Of a stretch of 64,000 nucleotides of DNA, positions 1 through 7,707 are shown one piece after another. Position numbers and translations under genes: made by a program. The stretch covers positions 1,674,001 through 1,738,000 of the forward strand of contig NZ_LT838813.1 of NCBI RefSeq assembly GCF_900176595.1, in the 5' to 3' direction. Position 1 is the first letter of the stretch. The number at the start of each line of letters is the position of its first letter. The stretch comes from Aquiflexum balticum DSM 16537 (GTDB taxonomy: Bacteria; Bacteroidota; Bacteroidia; Cytophagales; Cyclobacteriaceae). The notes beneath the pieces are model-generated. The model saw only the letters and a list, made by a program, of their open reading frames with translations. It did not search any database and was not told where the DNA came from.

Positions 1-2
1 GA

Positions 3-755
3 GAAATATTATTTATCCCTGCAGGAAGATCAACAAACATTTCTTTTGGACAGCAAGGCAAAAAGAATGATATTAACAATGAAAGTTTTGTTGACAATAA
101 AAGGAAGTACCTTCAAACTATCAGCTTTAAGGACATTAAGAGCTTAGAAGAAGACTGTCTGACTATAATCAATTTTGAAGCAAAAGTATTTGATGTAGTC
201 AATTTTTTCCATTCCCTAGGAATTCCTCCTTTTGTGATTCGATTCAATGATAGGATAGCCTCTATTGTGGAAGATATCGTAAAAGAATCAGAACAGAATA
301 CCCCCGGTAAGGAAAGAGTTATCAAGATTCATACTGAATTATTGGTAATTGAGATCGTTCGACATATTCTGAAGAATAGGCTGTTTGTGGAGGAATTATC
401 CACGAATAGTACTTACTTCAAAGATCCCCGCTTGATTGACCTTTTCAATTATATCAAAAGGAATATAGGTGGAGACCTGTCCAATAAGGTGCTGGCTAAA
501 GTTGCCAATGTATCTGAAGATTATGTGGGTCAATATTTCAAAATGCTCACCGGAATCAATCCACAGGATTATATTGAATATCAAAGAATGGAAGCAGCAG
601 TAGAATTGCTCAGGACTTCCAAAAAAAGTATCCGTGATATCGGAAAAGAAGTGGGTTATAAAGACACTGCTTACTTCTGCAGAAGATTTAAAATGATGTA
701 TGGATTGCCTGCCGGGAAAATGAGAAGAAGGGAATCTCTTATCAATGTACAATAA
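3..755 (+). CDS. AraC-family transcriptional regulator (5' partial)
   Basis: The reading frame is open from the left edge of the window, so the true start lies outside it and about 250 C-terminal residues are visible. The first visible residues (EILFIPAGRSTNISF) resemble the cupin-like sensing domain of AraC regulators. The last 100 residues form a double helix-turn-helix DNA-binding domain: the segment beginning VLAKVANVSEDYVGQYFK is the first helix-turn-helix, and IRDIGKEVGYKDTAYFCRRF is the characteristic second one. It is expected to be a cytoplasmic regulator. Its effector and targets cannot be told from sequence. It faces the carotenoid operon tail to tail, with a terminator in between, so a link to carotenoids is not implied. 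Family assignment is confident; function is unknown. Confidence 0.88.
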   Translation, partial: EILFIPAGRSTNISFGQQGKKNDINNESFVDNKRKYLQTISFKDIKSLEEDCLTIINFEAKVFDVVNFFHSLGIPPFVIRFNDRIASIVEDIVKESEQNTPGKERVIKIHTELLVIEIVRHILKNRLFVEELSTNSTYFKDPRLIDLFNYIKRNIGGDLSNKVLAKVANVSEDYVGQYFKMLTGINPQDYIEYQRMEAAVELLRTSKKSIRDIGKEVGYKDTAYFCRRFKMMYGLPAGKMRRRESLINVQ

Positions 756-778
756 ACCCTAATAGCCATTTTGACCTA

Positions 779-815
779 AAAACCCTCTTTTAGATATCAA
801 GGAGGGTTTTTTTAT
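779..815 (+). terminator. Rho-independent terminator after the AraC-type gene
   Basis: The arms AACCCTC and GAGGGTT enclose a short A/T-rich loop and are followed by a long T-run on the plus strand, 24 bases after the stop codon of the regulator. Confidence 0.75.
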
Positions 816-934
816 TTTTTACTCTCAATTAATCAACAATAAAAAACAGGTTCTCTACTGAAATTTCCAGCAGCGAAATAAATGCCTACTCAGATCAGAA
901 TACTTCTCTTTTCTGAAAATCAGTAAAATAGTTA

Positions 935-1642
935 CTAATTTTCAAGGGATTCTTTGGTTTTCCAAAGCCTCCACCAAGGAGTTCCGGGAGAATCATGATG
1001 CTCATAATGATATCCAAAAAAATAGCAGGAAATGAAAGCCCAAAGATGATTTTTTGATTGACTTCTGGAATGGTGTTTATTTTCCGATTCTCCTTTGTGG
1101 GGGAGATAAGTTCCGAAATAAAACAGCTGCAGGGTGGACAATATTGCAGGAACCATCCAAAATACAATCAGATTTTCAGTAGGTAAAAAAAGTTTAAGGA
1201 TATTGAATGTAACCGCCATCAAAAGAATCTGCCATATGGAAACGTACTGTTTAATAAAACTTAAATACCAAATCAAAAAGTTATCAGACGCATGGTAATC
1301 AGGGTCTTTGTCTGTAGCAACATATCGGTGATGTTCATGATGCTTGGGAAAAAGCCTCCAATAAAAATTATAAGAAAATAAAATTGCCGAAATCCAGCCT
1401 ATAGTATGATTGAGCTTCTTGTTTGAGGATACAATCCCGTGCATCGCATCATGGGCTGTGATAAATAAGCCCGTGTACAGGTGGGTTTGGATTAAAATGC
1501 CAAGGTAAGTTATTGGATTAGACCAGTTTAATTCCCATTGGAGGAGAAAAACCAATGAACCTAACCATAGAAAAATAATAATTAGGGAAATTATTACTCC
1601 TTTGGGGTCGACTGAATCATTATGATATTTTGAAGATTTCAC
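935..1642 (-). CDS. crtW: Beta-carotene 4-ketolase CrtW
   Basis: Integral membrane di-iron oxygenase that would add a 4-keto group to the beta-ionone ring of carotenoids. From the GTG start at 1642 the protein has 235 residues. The histidine motifs are HDAMHG (residues 64-69), HHEHH (101-105) and YHYEHH (211-216), with FGTYLPH just after residue 175, all typical of CrtW. The frame extends upstream to a GTG at 1714 inside ispH. I prefer 1642 because it leaves an N-terminus of the usual length and avoids overlap with ispH, which stops at 1672. Neither start has a clear ribosome binding site. It is the last gene of the sigma-crtI-crtB-crtYcd-ispH-crtW unit. A TACCTTTG box at 1647-1654, with TTTT 19 bases upstream, could be an internal promoter or chance. 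Confidence 0.88.
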   Translation of the reverse strand: MKSSKYHNDSVDPKGVIISLIIIFLWLGSLVFLLQWELNWSNPITYLGILIQTHLYTGLFITAHDAMHGIVSSNKKLNHTIGWISAILFSYNFYWRLFPKHHEHHRYVATDKDPDYHASDNFLIWYLSFIKQYVSIWQILLMAVTFNILKLFLPTENLIVFWMVPAILSTLQLFYFGTYLPHKGESENKHHSRSQSKNHLWAFISCYFFGYHYEHHDSPGTPWWRLWKTKESLEN

Positions 1643-1671
1643 TTTGCAAAGGTAGAAAAGAAATTGATTGA

Positions 1672-2517
1672 CTAAAAAGTCGCTATTTTTTCTTTCACCT
1701 GTTCCATCAACCACATGGGTGTGGAGGTAGCACCACAGATACCAACAGTATCGTTAATTCTAAACCATTCTTTGTCTACCTGTTCAGGATTGGAAACAAA
1801 ATAGGTGTCTGGATTTTTTTCTTTGCAGACATTGTAAAGAACTTTTCCATTTGAGGATTTAGTACCGCTGACAAAAATGATTTTATCAAACTTTTCGGCA
1901 AAGGACCGTAGTTCCTTATCTCTATTGGAAACTTGTCTACAAATGGTATCATTCGTATTGACTGTTATACCATTTTCCTTTAGGATATCCGTAATTTCAT
2001 AAAACTTGTCAGTACTTTTTGTGGTCTGACTGTATAAGGTTAAATTTTTAGGCAAGTTTGGTAAATCAAGTTCGCTGATATCCTGAAAGACGACTGCCTT
2101 ATTACTGGTCTGACCCAATAATCCAATTACTTCTGCGTGGCCATGCTTTCCATAGATATAAATTGTTTCATCTTTATCAAATGAATTTTTGATTCGGTTC
2201 TGCAATTTCAATACCACCGGGCAACTCGCATCGATCAAGGTAAGATTGTTGTTGATGGCCAATTCATAGGTAGAGGGTGGTTCACCATGCGCTCTGATCA
2301 GTACTTTTTCATTGAAAAGGGACTTTAATTCTTCATGATCGATTATTTTCAATCCTTTGCTGGTAAGCCGTTTCACTTCTTCATCATTGTGAACGATATC
2401 ACCCAAACAGTATAAATAACCTTGATCTTCAAGGATCTCTTCTGCCATTTCAATGGCATAGACTACTCCAAAACAGAAACCGGAATGCTGGTCGATATGT
2501 ACTTGCAGGTTCATCAT
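1672..2517 (-). CDS. ispH: 4-hydroxy-3-methylbut-2-enyl diphosphate reductase IspH
   Basis: Last enzyme of the MEP isoprenoid pathway, an iron-sulphur protein reducing HMBPP to IPP and DMAPP. The three cluster cysteines are visible in HSGFCFGV near the N-terminus, in DASCPVV in the middle and in GICGATSTP near the C-terminus. The catalytic-loop signatures IRAHGEPP and YGKHGHAEV are also present. The frame runs back to 2571 inside crtYcd, but the pair of ATG codons at 2517 and 2514 lies just after the crtYcd stop (2522) and gives the normal N-terminus (MMNLQVHIDQ). I take 2517. The gene sits inside the carotenoid operon, so precursor supply would rise with carotenoid synthesis. It is well conserved with no odd residues, and whether a second ispH exists elsewhere cannot be seen. 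Confidence 0.93.
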   Translation of the reverse strand: MMNLQVHIDQHSGFCFGVVYAIEMAEEILEDQGYLYCLGDIVHNDEEVKRLTSKGLKIIDHEELKSLFNEKVLIRAHGEPPSTYELAINNNLTLIDASCPVVLKLQNRIKNSFDKDETIYIYGKHGHAEVIGLLGQTSNKAVVFQDISELDLPNLPKNLTLYSQTTKSTDKFYEITDILKENGITVNTNDTICRQVSNRDKELRSFAEKFDKIIFVSGTKSSNGKVLYNVCKEKNPDTYFVSNPEQVDKEWFRINDTVGICGATSTPMWLMEQVKEKIATF

Positions 2518-2521
2518 AGCC

Positions 2522-3232
2522 TTATAAACTTTTGACAGTCTGAATTGTTTTGTTATTCTTAATGCGTTCATAAATACTAAGATTCATGAGCAATAAGGTC
2601 ATTGAATAAACGGTATCTTCTATCGGGATGGTCAAAATTCTTATGGAAAGATTCTCCAAATTATTATAAATCACCACAGGTTCATCAATAAAAGATCCGG
2701 TCAATATCCCATTTACGAAGAGAAACGGTATCAATGAAACGAAATAAGCTAAATAAAATCTTCCTAAGTATTTGGTCTGAAAGAGTATATAATGGATAGA
2801 TAACGTTGCACTTCCGACCAGAAAATTAACCGAAGTGTACCATTTGTCCAGATTCATGATTCCTATAAGGAAGAAAAATGGTATCAGCACCAATGTAAAA
2901 GGCTTGGCAAAACCACTGAGAATATCTTTTTTCACAAAATAATTCAGGACTTCATATATAAATATACAGGCAAAAGGGACGGTTAGGAAAAACAGCCATT
3001 CTTCCAAAGGCAATTCAAAAATGTATATACCTATGAGATAACGCGGATTAAACTCCCAAACGCCTATGATTGTAAACCAATGATCCCAGACCAGGAAAAA
3101 AAATCCGGTAATGATTATTGCTGGGAACAAGGCATACCATTTTTTTGCATATTGTACCCTGTGTTCAAATGAACGGATTAAAGGATACGAAATGGTGAGA
3201 ATATTCAGTATAAGGTAGAGGTACTTTTCCAT
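2522..3232 (-). CDS. crtYcd: Fused lycopene beta-cyclase, CrtYcd type
   Basis: Integral membrane lycopene cyclase of 236 residues that combines in one chain the two small halves found as CrtYc and CrtYd in actinobacteria. Each half carries the signature of the family: FNPRY with PLEEWLFF (residues 61-82), and IPIEDTVYSM (202-211). At least six hydrophobic segments are apparent. It would form beta-ionone rings on lycopene, giving gamma- and beta-carotene. Fusion-type cyclases of this kind are known from Algoriphagus and relatives. It begins 3 bases after the crtB stop and ends 4 bases before the ispH start, so it is certainly cotranscribed. Whether it cyclises one or both ends is not readable, but the presence of cruF suggests monocyclic products are made. 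Confidence 0.9.
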   Translation of the reverse strand: MEKYLYLILNILTISYPLIRSFEHRVQYAKKWYALFPAIIITGFFFLVWDHWFTIIGVWEFNPRYLIGIYIFELPLEEWLFFLTVPFACIFIYEVLNYFVKKDILSGFAKPFTLVLIPFFFLIGIMNLDKWYTSVNFLVGSATLSIHYILFQTKYLGRFYLAYFVSLIPFLFVNGILTGSFIDEPVVIYNNLENLSIRILTIPIEDTVYSMTLLLMNLSIYERIKNNKTIQTVKSL

Positions 3233-3235
3233 ATA

Positions 3236-4084
3236 TTAACCTAAACCGAGTTTCGTCCCAAAATAGGTCCCCAATAAAAGAGAGATTTTTCTTGAATTTG
3301 GAATTCTGACCCTTTGATGTGTAATAATTTCCGGTGGAAGTCTTTTGATTTTATCAAATAGCTTCTGATAATACAAATAGGCCACTTTTACCCCAAGTTT
3401 AGCACTCAAAGGTAATCTCCTGATCCCATCCAAAGCTTCGTCAAAATCATGCTGTATATCTTCCTCAATCAATATTTTTGCCGACTTGTCAAAAGTGTTA
3501 AAATCAACTCCAGGAAAATAAACTCTCCCTCTTTCTTCAAAATCACTTTTGATATCCCTCAAGAAATTCACTTTCTGGAAGGCAGACCCCAATTTACAGG
3601 CAGGCTTTCTTAAGCTTTCGTACATTTTTTGGTCCCCTTCACAAAAGACCCTTAAACACATCAGGCCCACCACCTCCGCTGAACCATAGATATATTCGTG
3701 GTATCTGGAATCATTGTAAGTTTTGAAATCAAGGTCCATTTCCATGCTTTTGAGAAAGGCCTCGATGAGATCAAGATCTATTTTGAATTGGTTGACAATC
3801 AGCTGAAAGGCATGAAGGACAGGATTGAGACTGATTCCATTTTCAATCGCTTCATAGGTATCTTTTTTGAATTCTTCCAGAAGCGCTTTCTTGTTTTTGT
3901 CATGAAAAGTGTCCACTATTTCATCTGCATAGCGCACAAATCCATAAATGGCGTAAATTGGTAAATGTAGCTTCTTATCCAGTGTTTTGATCCCCAACGT
4001 AAAACTTGTGCTATACTTTTGGGTGATCAATTTACTACATTCCAAAGTAGTTTGGTCATAGAGCAGTTTTGGATCCATCCCCAT
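3236..4084 (-). CDS. crtB: Phytoene synthase CrtB
   Basis: Condenses two geranylgeranyl diphosphate molecules to phytoene, the first committed step of carotenoid synthesis. The 282-residue length is usual. The two Mg2+-binding aspartate motifs of the squalene/phytoene synthase family are present: DEIVD at residues 54-58 within YGFVRYADEIVDTF, and RDIKSD (176-181) followed by FEERGRVYFP. ATG codons lie at 4084 and two codons later; either could be used. It starts 18 bases after the crtI stop and is followed 3 bases on by crtYcd. The enzyme is expected to be membrane-associated. No GGPP synthase gene is in the window to supply its substrate. Confidence 0.95.
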   Translation of the reverse strand: MGMDPKLLYDQTTLECSKLITQKYSTSFTLGIKTLDKKLHLPIYAIYGFVRYADEIVDTFHDKNKKALLEEFKKDTYEAIENGISLNPVLHAFQLIVNQFKIDLDLIEAFLKSMEMDLDFKTYNDSRYHEYIYGSAEVVGLMCLRVFCEGDQKMYESLRKPACKLGSAFQKVNFLRDIKSDFEERGRVYFPGVDFNTFDKSAKILIEEDIQHDFDEALDGIRRLPLSAKLGVKVAYLYYQKLFDKIKRLPPEIITHQRVRIPNSRKISLLLGTYFGTKLGLG

Positions 4085-4102
4085 AATTTACAATTTTTTT
4101 AT

Positions 4103-5581
4103 TTAATTATTATCTTTATCAACCTCTTTTGCTACAACATGTCCGGAAATCAATGTAGGCGGAACTCCTGGTCCCGGCACAGTTAATTGTCCGGTGTAAT
4201 ATAAGTTTTTCACTTTTTTACTTTTCAAAGAGGGTTTAAGAATTGCTGTCTGAAACAGTGTATTTGCTAATCCGTAGGCATTTCCTTTAAAGGCATTATA
4301 GTCCGATTTGAAATCACTATGTGCGTAGGAACGTTTATAAATAATATGGCTTCTGATCTCTTGCCCTGTAAGTTTTTCCAACCTGTCCATCACCATGTGA
4401 AAATATTTCTCCCTGATTTCTTCTCCATCTTCCAAGTCAGGTGCCAATGGAATTAAAATTACCAGATTTTCTTTTCCTTCCGGTGCTACAGAAGGGTCTG
4501 TTATAGAGGCCGCCGATAGATAAAAAAGAGGCCTTTCCGGCCATCTTGGATTTTTATAGATAGCATCTGCATGGGGGCCCATTTGTTCATCGAAAAACAA
4601 ACAGTGGTGGGTAAGATTATCCAATTTCTTATCTACACCCAAGTAAAATAACAGAGAAGAGGGGGCCATGACTCGCTTGTCCCAGTATTTTTCATCATAA
4701 TTCCTGTATTGAGGAGTCAGCAACTGACTGTCTACATGATGGTAATCTGCTCCTGCCACCACGATATCCGTATCAAAGCTTTCTCCGCTTTTCAATACCA
4801 CTCTTTTGGCCACACCGTTACTGACTTCAATTTGTGACACATCAGCTCCAAGATGTATTTTAACACCTTTTTCTTCAGCAAGAGTCACCATTCCTTTGAC
4901 AATTTCATGCATGCCGCCCATAGGATACCAGGTTCCTAAAACGATATCGGCATAATTCATAAGACTGTATAAAGCAGGAATGTTTTCGGCCATTTCACCC
5001 AAAAAAATAACTGGAAATTCCATCAGGCGGATAATATTTTCATCTTTAAAAAATTTTCTAACATGTTTGGACATGGATTGGAATACATCCATCCTTATGA
5101 CATCTGCCAATAATCCCGGACTTGTAAATTCAAAAATCGATCTGCTTGGTCTATATACCAGGTCCTGAATCCCGACTTTATATTTGTAAGCCGCCTGTTT
5201 CAAAAACTCATCAAGTTTTGGTCCTACACCGGGTTCCATACTTTCCATCAGATCTCTGAACTTCTCGAAATTAGCAGGTATGGGTACAAATTGGTTCTCA
5301 CCGAAAATTACCGTATAGGATGGGTCAAGCCTTATCAGGTTATAATAATCTGATGGCTTTTTTCCAAAATGTCCAAAATAGGAATCAAATACATCAGGCA
5401 TCCAATACCAGCTTGGCCCCATATCAAAAACAAAACCCTCGGCTTCGAACTTTCTTGCTCTACCTCCGGGGGTTGTATTTTTTTCTAGAAGAGTTACCTG
5501 ATATCCTAGGTGTGCCAAATGTGTTGCTGCTGATAGGCCTGCAAAACCAGCACCTATTACTACAACATTTTTACCGGGCAT
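4103..5581 (-). CDS. crtI: Phytoene desaturase CrtI
   Basis: FAD-dependent desaturase converting phytoene stepwise to lycopene. The 492-residue length fits. The N-terminus has the dinucleotide-binding GAGFAG (residues 10-15), followed by LLEKNTTPGGRARKF. The C-terminal signature LYYTGQLTVPGPGVPPTLIS is the bacterial CrtI carotenoid-desaturase motif. The gene follows the sigma factor by 5 bases and precedes crtB by 18, in a compact operon. It is the only desaturase of this family in the window. The 3,4-desaturase (CrtD) needed for flexixanthin-type carotenoids is not here, so either another locus supplies it or the product is less desaturated. The assignment as CrtI rather than CrtD rests on position next to crtB and overall similarity. 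Confidence 0.93.
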   Translation of the reverse strand: MPGKNVVVIGAGFAGLSAATHLAHLGYQVTLLEKNTTPGGRARKFEAEGFVFDMGPSWYWMPDVFDSYFGHFGKKPSDYYNLIRLDPSYTVIFGENQFVPIPANFEKFRDLMESMEPGVGPKLDEFLKQAAYKYKVGIQDLVYRPSRSIFEFTSPGLLADVIRMDVFQSMSKHVRKFFKDENIIRLMEFPVIFLGEMAENIPALYSLMNYADIVLGTWYPMGGMHEIVKGMVTLAEEKGVKIHLGADVSQIEVSNGVAKRVVLKSGESFDTDIVVAGADYHHVDSQLLTPQYRNYDEKYWDKRVMAPSSLLFYLGVDKKLDNLTHHCLFFDEQMGPHADAIYKNPRWPERPLFYLSAASITDPSVAPEGKENLVILIPLAPDLEDGEEIREKYFHMVMDRLEKLTGQEIRSHIIYKRSYAHSDFKSDYNAFKGNAYGLANTLFQTAILKPSLKSKKVKNLYYTGQLTVPGPGVPPTLISGHVVAKEVDKDNN

Positions 5582-5586
5582 ATATT

Positions 5587-6099
5587 TTAGTTTTTGTGTC
5601 TGTACACATGCAGATCGTCTTTTAAAATCTTTCTGGCAATATGTATTCTATTTTTAACAGTTCCAATTGGAATATCTAATTTTTCAGCGATTTCGTGATA
5701 TTTAAAACCCTTATAATGCATCATAAAGGGAACTTTATAAACATCTTCAAGGCCATCAATGGCTGAATAAATATCATCCATTGTAAAATCTCCGAAAGCA
5801 TTGTTTTCAATTAAAATGTCACCGGAATTGATATAATGCAAATTATCTGTTGTATCTACAAAAGTACCTCTTCTTACCATTTTTTGATAGTTGGTGATAA
5901 AAGTATTTTTCATTATGGTATACAACCAGGCTTTTAGATTTGTGCCTTCTGTAAATTTATCTTTATTGGTAAAAGCCTTGACCATGGTATCCTGAAGCAA
6001 GTCATTTGCATCATCCATATCTCTGGTAAGCTTAAGTGCAAATGGCTTTAGCGAACTTGATAATTTGTTAAGCGAGTAACTGAATTCTAGAGTTGTCAT
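5587..6099 (-). CDS. ECF-type RNA polymerase sigma factor of the carotenoid operon
   Basis: A 170-residue ECF sigma-70 protein. Region 2 is seen in the segment with LTRDMDDANDLLQDTMVKAF and LKAWLYTIMKN. Region 4 is seen near the C-terminus as YHEIAEKLDIPIGTVKNRIH, a helix-turn-helix for -35 recognition. An upstream in-frame ATG at 6132 is ruled out, because the -7 promoter element (6121-6128) would fall inside the coding sequence; the ATG at 6099 fits. No anti-sigma factor gene is adjacent. It is first in the operon and only 5 bases from crtI, so its level rises with the enzymes. By inference it directs polymerase to further genes, possibly unlinked carotenoid or stress genes, or to its own operon. 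Confidence 0.88.
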   Translation of the reverse strand: MTTLEFSYSLNKLSSSLKPFALKLTRDMDDANDLLQDTMVKAFTNKDKFTEGTNLKAWLYTIMKNTFITNYQKMVRRGTFVDTTDNLHYINSGDILIENNAFGDFTMDDIYSAIDGLEDVYKVPFMMHYKGFKYHEIAEKLDIPIGTVKNRIHIARKILKDDLHVYRHKN

Positions 6100-6110
6100 G
6101 GCTTTTTGTT

Positions 6111-6191
6111 TTTGTTTAAACAAATGTAACATTCATTAAACAAAATGCAAACATTTTGTCTAATTATTTTTCATTTTTATTAAACAAAATA
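6111..6191. promoter_or_regulatory. Operator array of TTARACAAARTG half-sites over the crt promoter
   Basis: A near-perfect inverted repeat has arms TTAAACAAAATG (6136-6147) and CATTTTGTCTAA (6152-6163), 11 of 12 bases matching. The arms are separated by CAAA, which is the -33 element of the promoter on the other strand. Further half-sites are TTAAACAAATG at 6116-6126, inside the 14-bp palindrome TTTGTTTAAACAAA (6111-6124) over the -7 element, and TTAAACAAAATA at 6180-6191. A fifth half-site, TTAGACAAAGTG, lies at 6281-6292 on the minus strand. Spacings of the plus-strand copies are 20 and 44 bases, about two and four helical turns. The adjacent MerR protein is the obvious candidate to bind here; that is inference. 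Confidence 0.7.
6121..6151 (-). promoter_or_regulatory. Promoter of the sigma-crtIB-crtYcd-ispH-crtW operon
   Basis: Reading the minus strand, TTTG (6151-6148) is followed after exactly 19 bases by TACATTTG (6128-6121). This is a perfect match to the Bacteroidota housekeeping promoter TTTG-N19-TAnnTTTG. The expected transcription start is near 6114, 15 bases before the ATG at 6099. Confidence 0.8.
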
Positions 6192-6256
6192 AAGCCTTGA
6201 TAATAAAAAATATTTGAAATTTTTGAAAAATAAGGCTTTGAGTTCGAATTAGGCAC

Positions 6257-6286
6257 AAAAAAAGTGAAAATCTTAATTTTCACTTT
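6257..6286 (-). terminator. Terminator after the merR-like gene
   Basis: The arms AAAGTGAAAAT (6261-6271) and ATTTTCACTTT (6276-6286) pair perfectly over a CTTA loop and continue into a T-run on the minus strand. It separates the cruF-crtZ-merR unit from the sigma-crt promoter. Confidence 0.8.
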
Positions 6287-6319
6287 GTCTAATATTTTTT
6301 CAAAAAGATAAAACTGAAT

Positions 6320-7216
6320 TTACTTTTCAATGGTGACCTCTTCCATCTCTTCAAGGTATTCTCTCACTTGACGTATATAATTCAGGGATTTTACATTTTT
6401 GGGCAACTTTATATCCTGTCCGACTATTTGATAGCCCGAAACAATAATCTTTGCATTGTTGAATCTTTCAGATAGTACATCAATATATTCCTGAACATTC
6501 TCAGCACTTGGGGAAGTGGTAATTACAGTCATTAAGTATTCAGGTTGATGTAAATTATAAACCGAATCCAGATCATCATCAGGAGTACTCTGCCCCAAAT
6601 AGATAACTTTATGGCCTTTCAGTTTGATCAGGTAAGCAGCAAAAAGAATGGAGATTTCATGATGTTCGCCTTCGGGTAAATAAAGAAGGAATTTTTTACC
6701 ACCGCCTTTATATATCTGAGCATCTATTGCGACAATAAGTTTTTGTCTGATCAGATTACTAATGAAATGTTCCTGAGCAGGATTGATAGCGCCGGTTTGC
6801 CAAAGTACACCGATTTTGGACATGAAAGGATAAATGATATTAAGCATCGTCTGCTCAAACCCGATTTTCAAAATATTGGTAGAAAGTACCTTATCGAACC
6901 TTTCCTCATCCATTTCGACCATGCAGATAGTGAGGGCATTTATCTGATCGTCATGCGTAAGGGTTTTTTCTGTCAGTTTAATGACTTCCTCTTTCATCTC
7001 AACACCAGACATTCCGGCTATCTTGCTGATCTTGTATCCATTGTCATTGAGCAATGCAACATTCAGGATCAACTTTAGGTCTGCATCATCATAAAACCTG
7101 ATATTGGTATCCGTTCTTTTCGGCAATAACAGATTATATCTTTGTTCCCAAATTCGCAAAGTATGGGCTTTTATTCCTGAAAGCTGCTCGAGATCTTTAA
7201 TTGAATAAGTACTCAC
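6320..7216 (-). CDS. MerR-family regulator with B12-binding domain (CarH/LitR-like photoreceptor candidate)
   Basis: A 298-residue cytoplasmic repressor candidate. Residues 1-70 form a MerR winged helix-turn-helix (SIKDLEQLSGIKAHTLRIWE). Residues 90-165 match the four-helix cap of B12 photoreceptors and contain W139 and E149-H150, which reproduce the Wx9EH motif that caps adenosylcobalamin in CarH. Residues 175-290 form a Rossmann-like cobalamin-binding domain with EHHEIS at 184-189 in place of the usual ExHxxG, so the cobalt-ligand His (186) is kept but the final Gly is Ser. The start is GTG at 7216, sharing one base with the crtZ stop (TAGTG), so translation is coupled. By family knowledge, light would break the cobalamin bond and release the crt promoter; ligand use here is unproven. 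Confidence 0.85.
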   Translation of the reverse strand: MSTYSIKDLEQLSGIKAHTLRIWEQRYNLLLPKRTDTNIRFYDDADLKLILNVALLNDNGYKISKIAGMSGVEMKEEVIKLTEKTLTHDDQINALTICMVEMDEERFDKVLSTNILKIGFEQTMLNIIYPFMSKIGVLWQTGAINPAQEHFISNLIRQKLIVAIDAQIYKGGGKKFLLYLPEGEHHEISILFAAYLIKLKGHKVIYLGQSTPDDDLDSVYNLHQPEYLMTVITTSPSAENVQEYIDVLSERFNNAKIIVSGYQIVGQDIKLPKNVKSLNYIRQVREYLEEMEEVTIEK

Positions 7217-7659
7217 TATTTTTTTAATTTAAAATATTTCTTTGGTACCCAAAACAAACCGAAAGAGACGGCATCATTTTTTTTGTTTGTGGCGTGATGA
7301 GCCTGATGGGCCTGAAAAATTCCCAACAGGAATTTACTTTTAGGTCTCTCAAACCATTTGATTCTTCTGTGAACCAGAACATCATGAATAATGAAGTAGC
7401 TGATACCATAAATGCTTATTCCAACTCCCATCCAAAAGCGATAATCCAACTTATCAACTCCCAGAAATATCAATAAAACTGCAATACTACCGAACATCAA
7501 TGAAAACAAATCATTGAGTTCGAAAAATGTTTTTGAGGGCTCATGATGGGTTTTGTGGATTCCCCATAAAGGACCATGCATAATATATTTATGAATGAAC
7601 CATCCTGAGAATTCCATTACAGCAAATCCCAGTATTATAAATATAATTGCGTACATCAT
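7216..7659 (-). CDS. crtZ: Beta-carotene 3-hydroxylase CrtZ
   Basis: Membrane di-iron hydroxylase of 147 residues that adds the 3-hydroxyl group to beta-rings. Histidine clusters of the fatty acid hydroxylase superfamily are in place: HKYIMH (23-28), HKTHH (35-39), HDVLVH (92-97) and HQAHH (118-122). Three to four hydrophobic segments are seen. It overlaps the start of the merR-like gene by one base and follows cruF by 48 bases. Together with CrtW it would give 3-hydroxy-4-keto end groups. Two ATG codons stand at 7659 and 7656. Length and motifs are normal. Confidence 0.92.
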   Translation of the reverse strand: MMYAIIFIILGFAVMEFSGWFIHKYIMHGPLWGIHKTHHEPSKTFFELNDLFSLMFGSIAVLLIFLGVDKLDYRFWMGVGISIYGISYFIIHDVLVHRRIKWFERPKSKFLLGIFQAHQAHHATNKKNDAVSFGLFWVPKKYFKLKK

Positions 7660-7707
7660 TAGGTTAACTTTTTAAGATGCGGAATGTTTTAGATTGTTTT
7701 TCAGAAT

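Noticed and set aside
895-1167. A minus-strand frame of 90 codons that overlaps crtW in another frame.
   Set aside because: crtW shows all family motifs over the same bases, so this frame is a shadow.
1647-1677. TTTT-N19-TACCTTTG between ispH and crtW as a promoter for crtW.
   Set aside because: The -33 element is imperfect, and a start there would fall at or past the likely GTG start. It is kept only as a remark under crtW.
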